This document shows positions 32,742-42,760 of a DNA stretch of 45,334 nt, piece by piece. Origin of the DNA: Bacteroidales bacterium. Lineage in GTDB: Bacteria; Bacteroidota; Bacteroidia; Bacteroidales; JAADJA01. The notes under the pieces were generated by a model. The model was not told the DNA's origin and did no database searches. It saw nothing but the letters and a program-made list of their open reading frames with translations. The DNA lies in the NCBI GenBank assembly GCA_016933115.1, contig JAFGBL010000066.1, forward strand, positions 1 to 45,334, in the 5' to 3' direction. Position numbers and translations under genes: made by a program. Each line of letters begins with the position of its first letter. The stretch's first letter is position 1.

Positions 32742-34211
32742 TTGAAAAAACTCAGTGAAATAACGGAAGGAATAAAAATTCTTAAAACAACCGGACCACT
32801 GGATGTCAAAATCAGTGCGGTAGAGTTCGATTCGAGGCAGGTCGCCCCCGATTGCATTTTTGTTGCTGTAAAAGGTTCACAAGTCGATGGCCATATTTTC
32901 ATTGATAAAGCCATCGAAATGGGGGCTACGGTGATCGTTTGCAATACTTTGCCAAAGAATCTCAAAACAAAAATAACTTACCTGCAAGTGGAAGATACAA
33001 GCATCGTGCTTGGGAAAATGGCATCCAACTTTTTTGACAATCCTTCAGGCAGGTTGATCCTGGTTGGTGTTACAGGAACAAATGGGAAAACGACCATCGC
33101 CAACCTGTTGTATGGGCTCTTCAGAAAGCTCGGATACAAGGCTGGCGTTCTTTCCACCATTGAAAACAAAATTGAAGAGCAGGTGATAGGTGCCACACAC
33201 ACCACCCCCGACCCGGTTCAGATGAATAACCTGATGGGCAGGATGGTAGAGTCGGGCTGCACGCATTGCTTCATTGAATCAAGCTCTCATGCGATTCATC
33301 AAAACAGGATTGCAGGTTTGCACTTTGATGGGGGCATTTTTACCAACATCACCCACGACCACCTGGATTACCATAAAACCTTTGATGAATACATCAAGGC
33401 GAAAAAGAAATTTTTTGATGAACTGCCATCTGATGCCTTTGCGCTGACCAATGTTGACGACCGTAACGGTTTGGTCATGATCCAGAACACCAAAGCCCTG
33501 AAAAAAACCTACAGCCTGAAATCGATCAGCGACTTCAAAGCCCGTATCATAGAAAACCAGTTTGAGGGTCTGCAACTCAGCATCGACGGGAAAGAATTGT
33601 GGTGCAAACTTGTGGGAGAGTTCAACGCTTATAACCTGCTGGCTGTTTATGGCGCAGCTGTATTGTTGGGCGAGGATCCTGACAGGGTGCTTACCACCCT
33701 GAGTGCGCTTGAAGTGGTGGAAGGGCGGTTCGACTATTTCATTTCACCCAATAAAATTGTTGGGATTGTTGATTATGCCCACACACCCGATGCCTTGGAA
33801 AATGTGCTGAAAACGATCAATGCGATCAGGACACGGAATGAAAAACTAATCACCATTGTAGGTGCAGGTGGAGACCGCGATCCTCAAAAACGAAAGTTGA
33901 TGGGAGGTATTGCCGGCCGGATGAGTGACAAGGTGATCATTACCTCGGACAATCCAAGGTCGGAGGACCCGGATGCAATCATCGATCAAATCTACCATGG
34001 ACTGGATCCTGAGCACAAAGCCAGAGCCATTTGCATAACCCGCAGGCGCGACGCCATCAAAACAGCCAGTTTACTTGCCGAACCGGGAGATATCATTTTG
34101 CTGGCCGGCAAAGGCCATGAAAATTACCAGGAGATCAAGGGTGTAAAGTACCCATTTAATGATAAAGTTATTCTTCAGGAATTCCTGATGATTAAACCGA
34201 CTAACAACTAA
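32742..34211 (+). CDS. murE: UDP-MurNAc-tripeptide synthetase MurE (meso-DAP type)
   Basis: 489 aa cytoplasmic Mur ligase that adds the third residue of the stem peptide. The ATP loop is GTNGKTT (112-118). THDHLDYH follows near 205, and the substrate motif is DNPR (403-406), which signals meso-diaminopimelate rather than lysine. The start appears to be TTG at 32742, because no in-frame ATG lies near and MKKLSEI follows directly after the ftsI stop. The unusual start may lower expression. The product feeds MurF, which is not encoded in this cluster. Confidence 0.96.
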   Translation: MKKLSEITEGIKILKTTGPLDVKISAVEFDSRQVAPDCIFVAVKGSQVDGHIFIDKAIEMGATVIVCNTLPKNLKTKITYLQVEDTSIVLGKMASNFFDNPSGRLILVGVTGTNGKTTIANLLYGLFRKLGYKAGVLSTIENKIEEQVIGATHTTPDPVQMNNLMGRMVESGCTHCFIESSSHAIHQNRIAGLHFDGGIFTNITHDHLDYHKTFDEYIKAKKKFFDELPSDAFALTNVDDRNGLVMIQNTKALKKTYSLKSISDFKARIIENQFEGLQLSIDGKELWCKLVGEFNAYNLLAVYGAAVLLGEDPDRVLTTLSALEVVEGRFDYFISPNKIVGIVDYAHTPDALENVLKTINAIRTRNEKLITIVGAGGDRDPQKRKLMGGIAGRMSDKVIITSDNPRSEDPDAIIDQIYHGLDPEHKARAICITRRRDAIKTASLLAEPGDIILLAGKGHENYQEIKGVKYPFNDKVILQEFLMIKPTNN

Positions 34212-34214
34212 GGG

Positions 34215-35468
34215 ATGTTTTATTATTTGTTCACATATTTGGATAATGCTTTTGACCTGCCCGGTGCGGGAGTATTTCAATATATCTCTTTTCGGGCGGC
34301 AGCAGCAGTTATCACATCCCTGATCATTTCACTGCTGTTTGGTAAACGCCTCATCAATATGCTGGTAAAAAAGCAGGTGGGTGAGACGATCCGAGATCTC
34401 GGACTGGAAGGACAAAGCGAGAAGAAAGGCACACCCACCATGGGCGGTCTGATCATCCTGGGAGCCATCCTGGTCCCGACACTGTTTTTCGCCAAGCTTG
34501 ACAACATCTATATCCTGTTGATGATCTTCACAACCGTTTGGCTCGGGCTGATCGGTTTTATCGATGACTACATCAAGGTCTTCAAGAAAAACAAAAAAGG
34601 ACTTGCCGGAAAATTCAAAATTTACGGGCAGATCACACTCGGATTGGTGGTCGGTTTGACCATGTACTTCAATGAAAGCATTGTTATCCGGGAAAAAATC
34701 AGTCCCGAAAAGCTCATCCAAACCAATGAAAACGGTGAGATTGTCCGGATCACTGATCCCACGATGAAATTCTCGAAAGTAACTATAAAATCAACAAAAA
34801 CGACCATTCCGTTTTTCAAGAATAATGAAGCGGATTATTCAAGGCTGCTGGCTTTTTTGGGAGAAGGCTATAAAAAGTGGGCTTTTCTGATCTTCATTCC
34901 CATTGTCATCCTGATCATTACAGGTGTTTCCAACGGAGCCAACCTGACAGATGGAATTGACGGACTGGCGACCGGGGTATCAGCGATCATCGGTGCAACG
35001 CTTGGCATCCTGGCCTGGGTATCGGGTAATATTGTATTTGCCGATTACCTGAACATTATGTACCTGCCCGATACAGGCGAGCTGACCATATTTGTAAGTG
35101 CTTTTGTCGGTGCTTGCATCGGGTTCCTGTGGTATAACTCCTACCCTGCCCAGGTTTTTATGGGCGATACCGGTAGTTTGGCCATAGGCGGGATCATTGC
35201 CGTATTCGCCATCCTGATCCGGAAGGAATTCTTAATACCCATTTTATGTGGAATATTCGTGGTTGAGAGCCTTTCGGTAGTACTGCAGGTAAGCTATTTT
35301 AAATACACAAAAAGAAAATACGGTGCAGGCAGACGGATTTTTAAAATGTCGCCCCTGCACCACCATTTCCAGGTAATGGGTTACCCTGAACCAAAGATCG
35401 TTCAGCGCTTCCTGATCGTGGGAATCATGTTGGCAGTGTTTACGATCATAACGTTAAAACTAAGATAA
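34215..35468 (+). CDS. mraY: Phospho-MurNAc-pentapeptide transferase MraY
   Basis: 417 aa integral membrane enzyme forming lipid I from UDP-MurNAc-pentapeptide and undecaprenyl phosphate. Motifs: [12 protein letters not shown] (about 73-84), [12 protein letters not shown] (about 243-254), [15 protein letters not shown] (about 312-326) and [14 protein letters not shown] (about 378-391). It is longer than the about 360 residues of E. coli MraY, owing to an insert at about 160-210 ([20 protein letters not shown]...) between membrane segments, a feature I associate with Bacteroidota. It starts with ATG 3 bp after murE. Confidence 0.97.
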   Translation: MFYYLFTYLDNAFDLPGAGVFQYISFRAAAAVITSLIISLLFGKRLINMLVKKQVGETIRDLGLEGQSEKKGTPTMGGLIILGAILVPTLFFAKLDNIYILLMIFTTVWLGLIGFIDDYIKVFKKNKKGLAGKFKIYGQITLGLVVGLTMYFNESIVIREKISPEKLIQTNENGEIVRITDPTMKFSKVTIKSTKTTIPFFKNNEADYSRLLAFLGEGYKKWAFLIFIPIVILIITGVSNGANLTDGIDGLATGVSAIIGATLGILAWVSGNIVFADYLNIMYLPDTGELTIFVSAFVGACIGFLWYNSYPAQVFMGDTGSLAIGGIIAVFAILIRKEFLIPILCGIFVVESLSVVLQVSYFKYTKRKYGAGRRIFKMSPLHHHFQVMGYPEPKIVQRFLIVGIMLAVFTIITLKLR

Positions 35469-35474
35469 TGAACC

Positions 35475-36815
35475 TTGGCAAAGAGGCTGGTCATACTGGG
35501 AGCGGGAGAAAGCGGTGTTGGAGCTGCTTTACTGGGAAAGAAACAGGGATTTGATGTTTTTGTCTCGGATTTTGGAAACATAAAGAAAAAATATAAAGAC
35601 GTTCTTTCACAGGCTGAAATCAAATTTGAGGAAGGCGGTCACACAACCCACTTAATCCTTGATGCGGATGAGGTTATTAAAAGTCCGGGCATACCGGATG
35701 ATATTCCGATCATCAGGCAATTCAGGCAGGCGGGTATTGATGTGATTTCGGAAATTGAATTTGCCGGGCGATACACAAATGCAAAAAAAGTCTGCATCAC
35801 GGGTTCCAACGGGAAAACCACTACTGCACTGCTCACCCACCACATTTTAATCAAAGCAGGACTGAATGCTGGGTTGGGCGGAAACGTGGGTAAGAGTTTT
35901 GCATGGCTGGTGTCCGAGCATGACTTCGACTATTACGTTTTGGAGATCAGTAGTTTCCAGTTGGATGGCATGTACCGGTTCAAGGCAGATATTGCGGTAT
36001 TAATGAACATCACACCTGACCATCTGGACCGTTACGACTACGATTTTCACAAGTATACCGGGTCGAAGTTCAGGATCATCCGCAACCAAACCGAAGAAGA
36101 TGCATTTATTTTTTGTATGGATGATCCGGTGATCATGGAAAATATAGGCAAATCCCAAATCAGGAGCAGGTTGTATCCTTTCTCAATTAAAAGGACCGTG
36201 GAAAACGAAGGAGCATATTTAGACGGGAACAAAATAAACATCAATATAGAACCAAAATTTTATAAAATGACGCTTGAAAATTTAGCACTACAGGGTAAAC
36301 ACAACATTTACAATTCGATGGCTGCAAGCATTGCAGCCCGGATTTTGGACATCAGGAAGGATGTTATCAAGGAGAGCCTTTCCGATTTCAAAAATGTTGA
36401 ACACCGGCTCGAATTTGTCGCCCGGATTCATGGAATCGATCTGATCAACGATTCAAAAGCTACCAACGTAAATTCTACCTGGTATGCGCTGGAGAGCATG
36501 AACAGCCCGGTGGTTTGGATTGCGGGAGGTATTGACAAAGGGAACGACTATTCCATTTTGAAAGAGCTCGTCAGGACAAAGGTGAAAGCCATCATTTGCC
36601 TGGGGAAAGACAACAAAAAGTTGCTGAACTCTTTCAAGGGGGTTGTAAACACCATCGCTGAAACCACTTCGATGGACGAAGCGGTTTCACTGGGAATGAA
36701 TTTCGGTAAAAAGGACGATGTAATACTGTTGTCGCCGGCCTGCGCCAGTTTCGACCTGTTTGAAAATTACGAGGAAAGGGGAAAGAAATTCAAGGAAGCC
36801 GTGAGGAAATTATAA
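35475..36815 (+). CDS. murD: UDP-MurNAc-L-alanine:D-glutamate ligase MurD
   Basis: 446 aa Mur ligase. The Rossmann-like start LVILGAGESGVGAALLGKK (5-23) binds the uridine nucleotide, the ATP loop is GSNGKTTT (110-117), and NITPDHLDRYDYDFHKY lies near 180. NDSKATNVNSTWYAL (about 324) and SPACASFDLFENYEERG close to the end are typical of MurD. The start is TTG at 35475: the nearby ATG at 35468 is out of frame. It lies 6 bp after the mraY stop and 19 bp before ftsW. Confidence 0.97.
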   Translation: MAKRLVILGAGESGVGAALLGKKQGFDVFVSDFGNIKKKYKDVLSQAEIKFEEGGHTTHLILDADEVIKSPGIPDDIPIIRQFRQAGIDVISEIEFAGRYTNAKKVCITGSNGKTTTALLTHHILIKAGLNAGLGGNVGKSFAWLVSEHDFDYYVLEISSFQLDGMYRFKADIAVLMNITPDHLDRYDYDFHKYTGSKFRIIRNQTEEDAFIFCMDDPVIMENIGKSQIRSRLYPFSIKRTVENEGAYLDGNKININIEPKFYKMTLENLALQGKHNIYNSMAASIAARILDIRKDVIKESLSDFKNVEHRLEFVARIHGIDLINDSKATNVNSTWYALESMNSPVVWIAGGIDKGNDYSILKELVRTKVKAIICLGKDNKKLLNSFKGVVNTIAETTSMDEAVSLGMNFGKKDDVILLSPACASFDLFENYEERGKKFKEAVRKL

Positions 36816-36834
36816 CCGTTTAAAATTTTAAACC

Positions 36835-37995
36835 ATGCAATACCTGCTCAGCAAAATCAAAGGGGATAAAATCATCTGGCTGGTGGTGATCATCCTGTCG
36901 GTGTTTTCCCTGCTCGCTGTTTACAGCTCCACCGGCACCCTGGCCTATAAATACCAGGGTGGGAACACCGAATACTACATGATCAAACACTTCATCATCC
37001 TGTTGCTTGGTTTATTCCTGATGTACCTGGCCCACCTGGTGAAATACACCTATTTCTCACGCATATTCCAGGTAGCTCTTTGGGTTGCAATTCCCTTGCT
37101 ACTGCTGACGCTATTTTTCGGTTTGAACCTGAATGAAGCCAGGCGTGTTTTACCATTACCATTCGGCTTGACATTTCAAACTTCCGACCTGGCTAAACTG
37201 ACCCTGATCATGTACCTAGCACGAATGCTAACCAAGCGCCAGGAAAACATCAAGGATTTCAAGTCGGCATTTTTACCCATTGTGATCCCGGTGCTGATCG
37301 TTTGTTTTTTAATATTGCCCGCCAATTTCTCGACTGCCGCCATTTTATTTTCAACCAGCCTGGTATTGATGTTCATCGGCCGGGTCAGCCTCAGGCACAT
37401 TTTTTCAATGATCGGCATTGGGGTTGTGATTATGCTGATCATGGTACTCGTTGCCAAATCTTATCCTTCCCTTCTGCCCCGTGTTGACACGTGGATCAGC
37501 CGGGTTGAAAGTTTCGGTGATAAGGATGGTGAGGACAACTACCAGGTGGAGCAGGCCAAAATCGCCATTGCCAAAGGTGGAATTTTCGGATTAATGCCCG
37601 GGAACAGCGAACAACGGAATTTTTTGCCCCACCCCTATTCCGATTTTATTTTTGCGATCATTATTGAAGAATACGGATTGATTGGAGGAATACTGATCAT
37701 ATTTCTCTACCTGATCTTACTGTTTCGAGCTGTAAAAATTGTAACCAAATGCCCCCGCAACTTTGGCGCCTTCCTGACCATCGGGGTGGCCTTCAGCCTG
37801 GTGTTCCAGGCGATGATCAACATGGCGGTGGCAGTTCATTTGCTGCCTGTTACCGGGCAAACCCTTCCTCTGGTAAGCATGGGGGGCACGTCACTCTGGT
37901 TTACCAGTATTTCCATCGGAATTATTCTGAGTGTGAGTAAAGAAATTGAAAATAATCCCGAAGATGCTATACAATTCCAACCGGTCGAAGCTTAA
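36835..37995 (+). CDS. ftsW: Septal peptidoglycan glycosyltransferase FtsW
   Basis: 386 aa SEDS-family polytopic protein that polymerises lipid II at the septum with FtsI. About ten hydrophobic segments are seen, from IIWLVVIILSVFSLLAVYSS (about 13-32) to the last near 355. FLPHPYSDFIFAIIIEEYGLIGG (about 263-285) and GQTLPLVSMGGTSLWFTSISIGIILSVS (about 341-368) are SEDS hallmarks. Position between murD and murG supports FtsW over RodA. Its end overlaps murG by 32-50 bp depending on the murG start. Confidence 0.96.
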   Translation: MQYLLSKIKGDKIIWLVVIILSVFSLLAVYSSTGTLAYKYQGGNTEYYMIKHFIILLLGLFLMYLAHLVKYTYFSRIFQVALWVAIPLLLLTLFFGLNLNEARRVLPLPFGLTFQTSDLAKLTLIMYLARMLTKRQENIKDFKSAFLPIVIPVLIVCFLILPANFSTAAILFSTSLVLMFIGRVSLRHIFSMIGIGVVIMLIMVLVAKSYPSLLPRVDTWISRVESFGDKDGEDNYQVEQAKIAIAKGGIFGLMPGNSEQRNFLPHPYSDFIFAIIIEEYGLIGGILIIFLYLILLFRAVKIVTKCPRNFGAFLTIGVAFSLVFQAMINMAVAVHLLPVTGQTLPLVSMGGTSLWFTSISIGIILSVSKEIENNPEDAIQFQPVEA

Positions 37996-39088
37996 AGCCA
38001 TCATCAGCGGTGGTGGTACGGGAGGACACATCTTCCCGGCAATAGCCATTGCGAATACACTTAAAAAAAGGGTTCCTGAAGCCGAAATATTGTTTATCGG
38101 AGCCAGGGATAAAATGGAAATGGAAAAAGTACCTGCCGCCGGTTATCCCATTGAAGGATTATGGATCAGTGGTTTGCAGCGCAAATTGACATGGCAGAAC
38201 TTGGCTTTTCCGGTTAAAGTTATCAGTAGTTTAAATAAAGCAAAAAAAATAATTAACCGTTTTAAACCGGATGTAGTTATTGGTGTAGGCGGATTTGCAA
38301 GCGGGCCGACACTGAGGGCAGCCACCGGTGTAAAAATTCCGGCGCTTATACAGGAACAAAATTCATATCCGGGAATCACCAATAAGTTACTGGCCAAAAG
38401 GGTGGATAGGATTTGTGTTGCTTATGAGGGAATGGAGAAGTATTTCCCTGAAGAAAAAATCGTGTTGACCGGTAATCCGGTCAGGCAGGAAGTGATCGAT
38501 ATAGCAGGTAAAAAATCTGAAGCAGTAGAATTCTTTGGGTTGGATACTACACAAAAAATATTGCTTGTGATTGGTGGTAGCTTGGGCGCTTTGGCTGTTA
38601 ATAAAGGAGTTTTGGCCAATCTTGAAAATTTCAGAAAAAACAATATCCAGGTCATTTGGCAAACCGGTAAATATTTTTACCCAACTGCGACTACCGAGAC
38701 TTCAACAATGGACCTGACCGGTATTCGGATCATTGCATTCATCGATCGAATGGACTTTGCCTACGCCGCTGCCGATGTGATCATTTCAAGGGCCGGTGCA
38801 ATTGCCATCTCTGAAATTTGCGCCGTGGCTAAGCCTACCATCTTTGTTCCATTGCCAACAGCAGCCGAAGACCACCAGCGAAAAAATGCCCAGGCACTTG
38901 TCGACAAACATGCGGCCATTTTGATCCCAAACCATGAAGTTCAGGATAAGTTGCAAGAAACAGTAACGGATCTGATAAAAAATGATCAGCAACAGGTTGA
39001 ATTTATTTCGAACCTGAAAAAACTTGCTATCAAGGATGCCAGCGAACGGATCGTGGATGAAATATTGAAACTTATAAAACAGGCATAA
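37964..39088 (+). CDS. murG: UDP-GlcNAc:lipid I N-acetylglucosaminyltransferase MurG
   Basis: 374 aa from the ATG at 37964; the track ORF starts at 37946, also ATG, and either overlaps the end of ftsW. MurG adds GlcNAc to lipid I at the inner face of the membrane, giving lipid II. Motifs: GGGTGGHIFPAIAIA (about 17-31), GVGGFASGPTLRAA (about 107), QEQNSYPGITNKLLAK (about 128), TGNPVRQEVI and SRAGAIAISEICAV (about 280), all classic. It ends directly against the GTG start of murC. Confidence 0.97.
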   Translation: MLYNSNRSKLKAIISGGGTGGHIFPAIAIANTLKKRVPEAEILFIGARDKMEMEKVPAAGYPIEGLWISGLQRKLTWQNLAFPVKVISSLNKAKKIINRFKPDVVIGVGGFASGPTLRAATGVKIPALIQEQNSYPGITNKLLAKRVDRICVAYEGMEKYFPEEKIVLTGNPVRQEVIDIAGKKSEAVEFFGLDTTQKILLVIGGSLGALAVNKGVLANLENFRKNNIQVIWQTGKYFYPTATTETSTMDLTGIRIIAFIDRMDFAYAAADVIISRAGAIAISEICAVAKPTIFVPLPTAAEDHQRKNAQALVDKHAAILIPNHEVQDKLQETVTDLIKNDQQQVEFISNLKKLAIKDASERIVDEILKLIKQA

Positions 39089-40462
39089 GTGATCGACCTT
39101 AAAAACATAAAAAATATCTATTTCCTGGGCATTGGCGGCATCGGGATGAGTGCCCTGGCAAGGTATTTCAAATTGCTTGGAAAGATAGTTTCCGGCTATG
39201 ATCGCACACAAACCGAACTTACGGATCAGTTGCAGGCAGAAGGAATCGAGATTCACTTTGAAGACAATTTAAACTTAATCCCTGAAAATATTGAGCTGGT
39301 AATTGTCACCCCGGCCATTCCAAAATCACTGAAAGAACTTCAATTCTTAAGGGAGAAAGAAATTCCTGTTCTAAAAAGGGCTGAGGCATTGGGCTGGATC
39401 ACAGACAGAAAAAAAACGATAGCGGTCTCCGGCACGCATGGAAAAACTAGTGTTTCAGCAATGATCGCCCATATTCTTCATCATTCAAAGCTGGGTTGTC
39501 ATGCATTCCTGGGTGGGATCGCAAAAAACTACAACAGCAATTTGATACTGTCGAAAAAAACCGAATGGGTTGTTGCTGAAGCCGATGAATTCGACCGCTC
39601 ATTTTTACACTTAAATCCCGATATTGAGATCATTACCTCCATGGATGCCGATCATCTTGACATCTATGGCACTTTGCAAAACCTGACGGATTCATTCAGC
39701 CAGTTTGCCGGGAAGATCAGGAAAAACGGAATATTGTTATTGAAAAAAGGCCTTCAGCTTAACCTGCCCGACTTGCGTGATTTCACATGTTACCGTTATG
39801 CTATTGATGAGGAGGCTGATTTTTATGCGACGAATATTATTTTAAAAAATGGATTTTATCAATTTGACCTGGCTATGCCCGGATCGGTCATTGAGTCCAT
39901 TGACCTGGGAATCCCCGGCTTATTGAATGTTGAAAATGCAGTTGCTGCAATTGCTGCTGCACATCTGGCAGGCGCGGGTGAAACTGAAATAAAAAGTGCA
40001 ATTTCCAAATTTACCGGCATTAAAAGGCGTTTCGATATCCGGTTCCGCAATGACGATATCGTGTACATTGACGATTATGCGCATCATCCCGAGGAGATCA
40101 GGAGGACCGTTTTATCGGTAAGGCAGATTTTTCCCGGGAAAAAAATACTGGGAGTTTTTCAACCCCACCTGTACAGCCGGACAAGAGATTTTGCTGAAGA
40201 CTTTGCCAAAAGCCTTGGCCTGCCCGATGAAGTAATTTTGCTACCCATTTATCCTGCAAGGGAGGAACCCATAACGGGTATTTCATCCCGGACAATCCTT
40301 GATTTCATGGATCAAAGCAAAAGTTACGTCAGCTCAAAAGCCGGATTATTAAAAGATTTAGAGAGTAAAATATTTGACATTCTCCTCACTATGGGTGCAG
40401 GGGATATTGACCAACTGGTGAAACCAATAGAAAAATATTTGCAACAACGCTCAAAAAATTAA
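39089..40462 (+). CDS. murC: UDP-MurNAc:L-alanine ligase MurC
   Basis: 457 aa Mur ligase adding the first stem residue, L-alanine. NIYFLGIGGIGMSALARYF (9-27) is the nucleotide-binding start, GTHGKTSVSAM (115-125) the ATP loop, and EADEFDRSFLHLNPD (about 168) and DDYAHHPEEIRRTV (about 326-339) are MurC-typical. GVFQPHLYSRTRDFAEDF lies near 354. The start is GTG at 39089, immediately after the murG TAA, so the two are contiguous. ftsQ follows after 4 bp. No fused Ddl domain is present. Confidence 0.97.
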   Translation: MIDLKNIKNIYFLGIGGIGMSALARYFKLLGKIVSGYDRTQTELTDQLQAEGIEIHFEDNLNLIPENIELVIVTPAIPKSLKELQFLREKEIPVLKRAEALGWITDRKKTIAVSGTHGKTSVSAMIAHILHHSKLGCHAFLGGIAKNYNSNLILSKKTEWVVAEADEFDRSFLHLNPDIEIITSMDADHLDIYGTLQNLTDSFSQFAGKIRKNGILLLKKGLQLNLPDLRDFTCYRYAIDEEADFYATNIILKNGFYQFDLAMPGSVIESIDLGIPGLLNVENAVAAIAAAHLAGAGETEIKSAISKFTGIKRRFDIRFRNDDIVYIDDYAHHPEEIRRTVLSVRQIFPGKKILGVFQPHLYSRTRDFAEDFAKSLGLPDEVILLPIYPAREEPITGISSRTILDFMDQSKSYVSSKAGLLKDLESKIFDILLTMGAGDIDQLVKPIEKYLQQRSKN

Positions 40463-40466
40463 TGCT

Positions 40467-41237
40467 ATGAAACGGGTTTTAAATATTACCATCTGGATTG
40501 CCCTCATCAGCGGTATTTTTGCCCTGGTTGGGTTCATCGATGCCGAACATAAGAAGATATCCTGCAAAGACGTTGACATTCTCATCGATTACCAAAACGG
40601 GGATCCCCTTGTCTTTAAACATGAAGTTGAGCTTGTTTTGAACAAACAGTTCGACACACTTGTAGGACGTAAATTTAACGATATCGACCTACCCCGCCTG
40701 GAAAACCGGCTGAGAGATATCCCTGCCGTAGAAAAAGCGGACATTTATACGACGATTACCGGCAGCTTGAAAGTGAGGATAAAACAACGGACTCCAATCC
40801 TGAAATTGATCGACCGGAAAAATGAAAATTACTACGTTGATAAATTTGGAAAACTTTTTAAAACGGCTCCCGGGGCATCTAACAGGGTGATTGTTGTAAA
40901 CGGTTATATCGACAAACCTGAACCTGACACCTCTAAAACAGCCGTGAATAAAGAGGTTGAGCTTATCGCACAGATTTTGGAAATGGTAAATTTTATCCGT
41001 AATGACGATTTTTTAAACGCGCAGATCGAGCAAATTTACGTTACCCGGAATAGAGAATTTGAACTTGTACCAAAAGTTGGACGGCAATTAATTATTTTTG
41101 GAGGCATAAATGATATGGAAAAGAAATTCGAAAAACTGCTTGTTTTTTACCGTCAGGGAATCAATAAAAAAGGATGGGATCAATATAAAACCATCAATCT
41201 GAAATATGAGAACCAGGTAGTTTGCTCGAAGAATTAA
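40467..41237 (+). CDS. ftsQ: Cell division protein FtsQ (DivIB)
   Basis: 256 aa bitopic protein. It has a short N-terminal tail, one membrane segment (VLNITIWIALISGIFALVGFI, about 4-24), and a periplasmic POTRA-like then beta region. LVGRKFNDIDLPRLENRLRDIPAVEKADIYTTITGSLKVRIKQRTPILKL spans about 66-115 and matches FtsQ: the I-x-V-x-x-R-x-P end is the usual signature. YYVDKFGKLFKTAP follows. It is placed between murC and ftsA, as expected, and links early and late divisome proteins. Confidence 0.93.
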   Translation: MKRVLNITIWIALISGIFALVGFIDAEHKKISCKDVDILIDYQNGDPLVFKHEVELVLNKQFDTLVGRKFNDIDLPRLENRLRDIPAVEKADIYTTITGSLKVRIKQRTPILKLIDRKNENYYVDKFGKLFKTAPGASNRVIVVNGYIDKPEPDTSKTAVNKEVELIAQILEMVNFIRNDDFLNAQIEQIYVTRNREFELVPKVGRQLIIFGGINDMEKKFEKLLVFYRQGINKKGWDQYKTINLKYENQVVCSKN

Positions 41238-41252
41238 TATAATTGAATCATA

Positions 41253-42551
41253 ATGAAAGCTTCAGAAATCATCGTTGGCCTCGATATCGGAACCACTAAA
41301 ATCGCTGCTATCGTCGGGCGCAGAAATGAATTGGGGAAAATTGAAATTCTGGGTCATGGCAAAACCGAATCGATCGGTGTTAAAAGGGGTGTTGTCTCCA
41401 ATATCGAAAATACGGTCAATTCCATCCGCACAGCCATTGAAGAGGCTTCGCAGAAAGCAGGTGTGAACATCAAATACGTCAATGTAGGCATTGCAGGGCA
41501 GCACATCAAAAGTATCCAGCACAGGGGCGGCATCATCCGCGAAAATTATGATAACGAAATCAGCAAGTCGGATGTAGAAACACTGCTCAACAACATGTAT
41601 AACCTCAATATGAGCCCCGGGGAAGAGATCATCGATGTGATCGCGCAGGAATATATTGTGGATGACGAACAGGGGATCAAACAACCTGTGGGTATGCTCG
41701 GCAACAGCCTCGAAGCCAATTTTCATATCATCATCGGCCAGACAACGGCAGCCAAAAACATTTTCAAATGTGTAACCAAAGCCGACCTGGAAGTGGTGGA
41801 CCTGATACTGGAACCAATAGCTTCGGCAGAAGCTGTCCTGAGTGAGGAAGAAAAAGAAGCCGGTGTAGTGTTGGTAGACATCGGAGGCGGCACAACCGAT
41901 ATGGCCATTTTTCAGGATGGTATCATACGCCACACGGCTGTTATTCCATTCGGCGGTGATGTAATTACCGAAGATGTGAAGGAAGGTTGTACCATCATCC
42001 GCAAACATGCCGAAGAACTGAAAGTAAAATTCGGTTCTGCACTGGCCAGTGAAAACAGGTCAGATGAAATCGTTGCGATCCCGGGCTTACGCGGCCGGCC
42101 ACCCAAGGAGATCAGCCTGAAAAACCTCGCCAGCATTATCCAGGCCCGGATGGAAGAGATCGTCGAACACGTATATTATGAAATTAAAAATTCGGGATAT
42201 GAAAAGAAACTGATCGCCGGAATCGTGCTTACCGGAGGTGGTGCGTTGCTTAAACATATAACCCAATTGACCGAGTTTATTACTGGAATGGACACTCGGA
42301 TCGGCTATCCCAACGAACACCTGTCGAACGATGTGAGTGAAGAACTTGCAAGCCCTATGTATGCTACCGGTATTGGCCTGGTGATCGAAGGGATGAAGAG
42401 GTATTATCAAGAGACTGAAAAAGAAACATCCTTTAAGGAGGAGAAAATTGATGAGGAGGAAGAAGAAAGCCATGAAGCAGAGGAAAAAACACCCAGATCA
42501 ATGAACTTCCTGAAAAAAATCCAGGATTTCTTTGAAAAGGATGACATTTAA
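41253..42551 (+). CDS. ftsA: Cell division protein FtsA
   Basis: 432 aa actin-like ATPase that tethers FtsZ to the membrane. Phosphate-1 motif GLDIGTTKIAAIVG (9-22), the 1C subdomain near 85-160, the phosphate-2 motif VVLVDIGGGTTDMAIF (about 207-222) and adenosine motif IVLTGGGALLKHI (about 326) are all present. An acidic linker (about 388-414, KEEKIDEEEEESHEAEEK) leads to a C-terminal amphipathic helix SMNFLKKIQDFFEKDDI, the membrane anchor. ftsZ follows after 209 bp. Confidence 0.97.
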   Translation: MKASEIIVGLDIGTTKIAAIVGRRNELGKIEILGHGKTESIGVKRGVVSNIENTVNSIRTAIEEASQKAGVNIKYVNVGIAGQHIKSIQHRGGIIRENYDNEISKSDVETLLNNMYNLNMSPGEEIIDVIAQEYIVDDEQGIKQPVGMLGNSLEANFHIIIGQTTAAKNIFKCVTKADLEVVDLILEPIASAEAVLSEEEKEAGVVLVDIGGGTTDMAIFQDGIIRHTAVIPFGGDVITEDVKEGCTIIRKHAEELKVKFGSALASENRSDEIVAIPGLRGRPPKEISLKNLASIIQARMEEIVEHVYYEIKNSGYEKKLIAGIVLTGGGALLKHITQLTEFITGMDTRIGYPNEHLSNDVSEELASPMYATGIGLVIEGMKRYYQETEKETSFKEEKIDEEEEESHEAEEKTPRSMNFLKKIQDFFEKDDI

Positions 42552-42760
42552 AAATTAAAATTCCCTCATATACGCTAATATTTACAAAACTTTTTTTGTT
42601 GGACATTCAAATCAATTGAAATTGATCCATACATATTTGTGCCAAATTGTAATTTTTTTCAAATGAAAGCGGGTTAATTAATTAACATTGATTTTGTTGA
42701 AAAAAATTAAAGACGGCCAAAGTGAGAGCAACTATAAATTTTACTTTTAAAACAAAAAAC
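42552..42760 (+). promoter_or_regulatory. ftsA-ftsZ intergenic region, possible ftsZ promoter
   Basis: This is by far the longest gap inside the otherwise contiguous dcw cluster (209 bp to the chosen ATG). It is A/T-rich and contains CATATTTG (42632-42639), one mismatch from the TAnnTTTG -7 consensus. No clear -33 TTTG at normal spacing is visible. No hairpin terminator was seen after ftsA. A separate ftsZ promoter is likely but not located with certainty. Confidence 0.35.

Noticed and set aside
41262-42008. 248-aa minus-strand ORF inside ftsA
   Set aside because: It lies fully within ftsA on the opposite strand; composition is rich in F, H, D and C with no family motif. A shadow frame.
42722-42760. 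GTG start for ftsZ
   Set aside because: The 13 added residues do not resemble FtsZ N-termini, and the ATG at 42761 starts a typical sequence.
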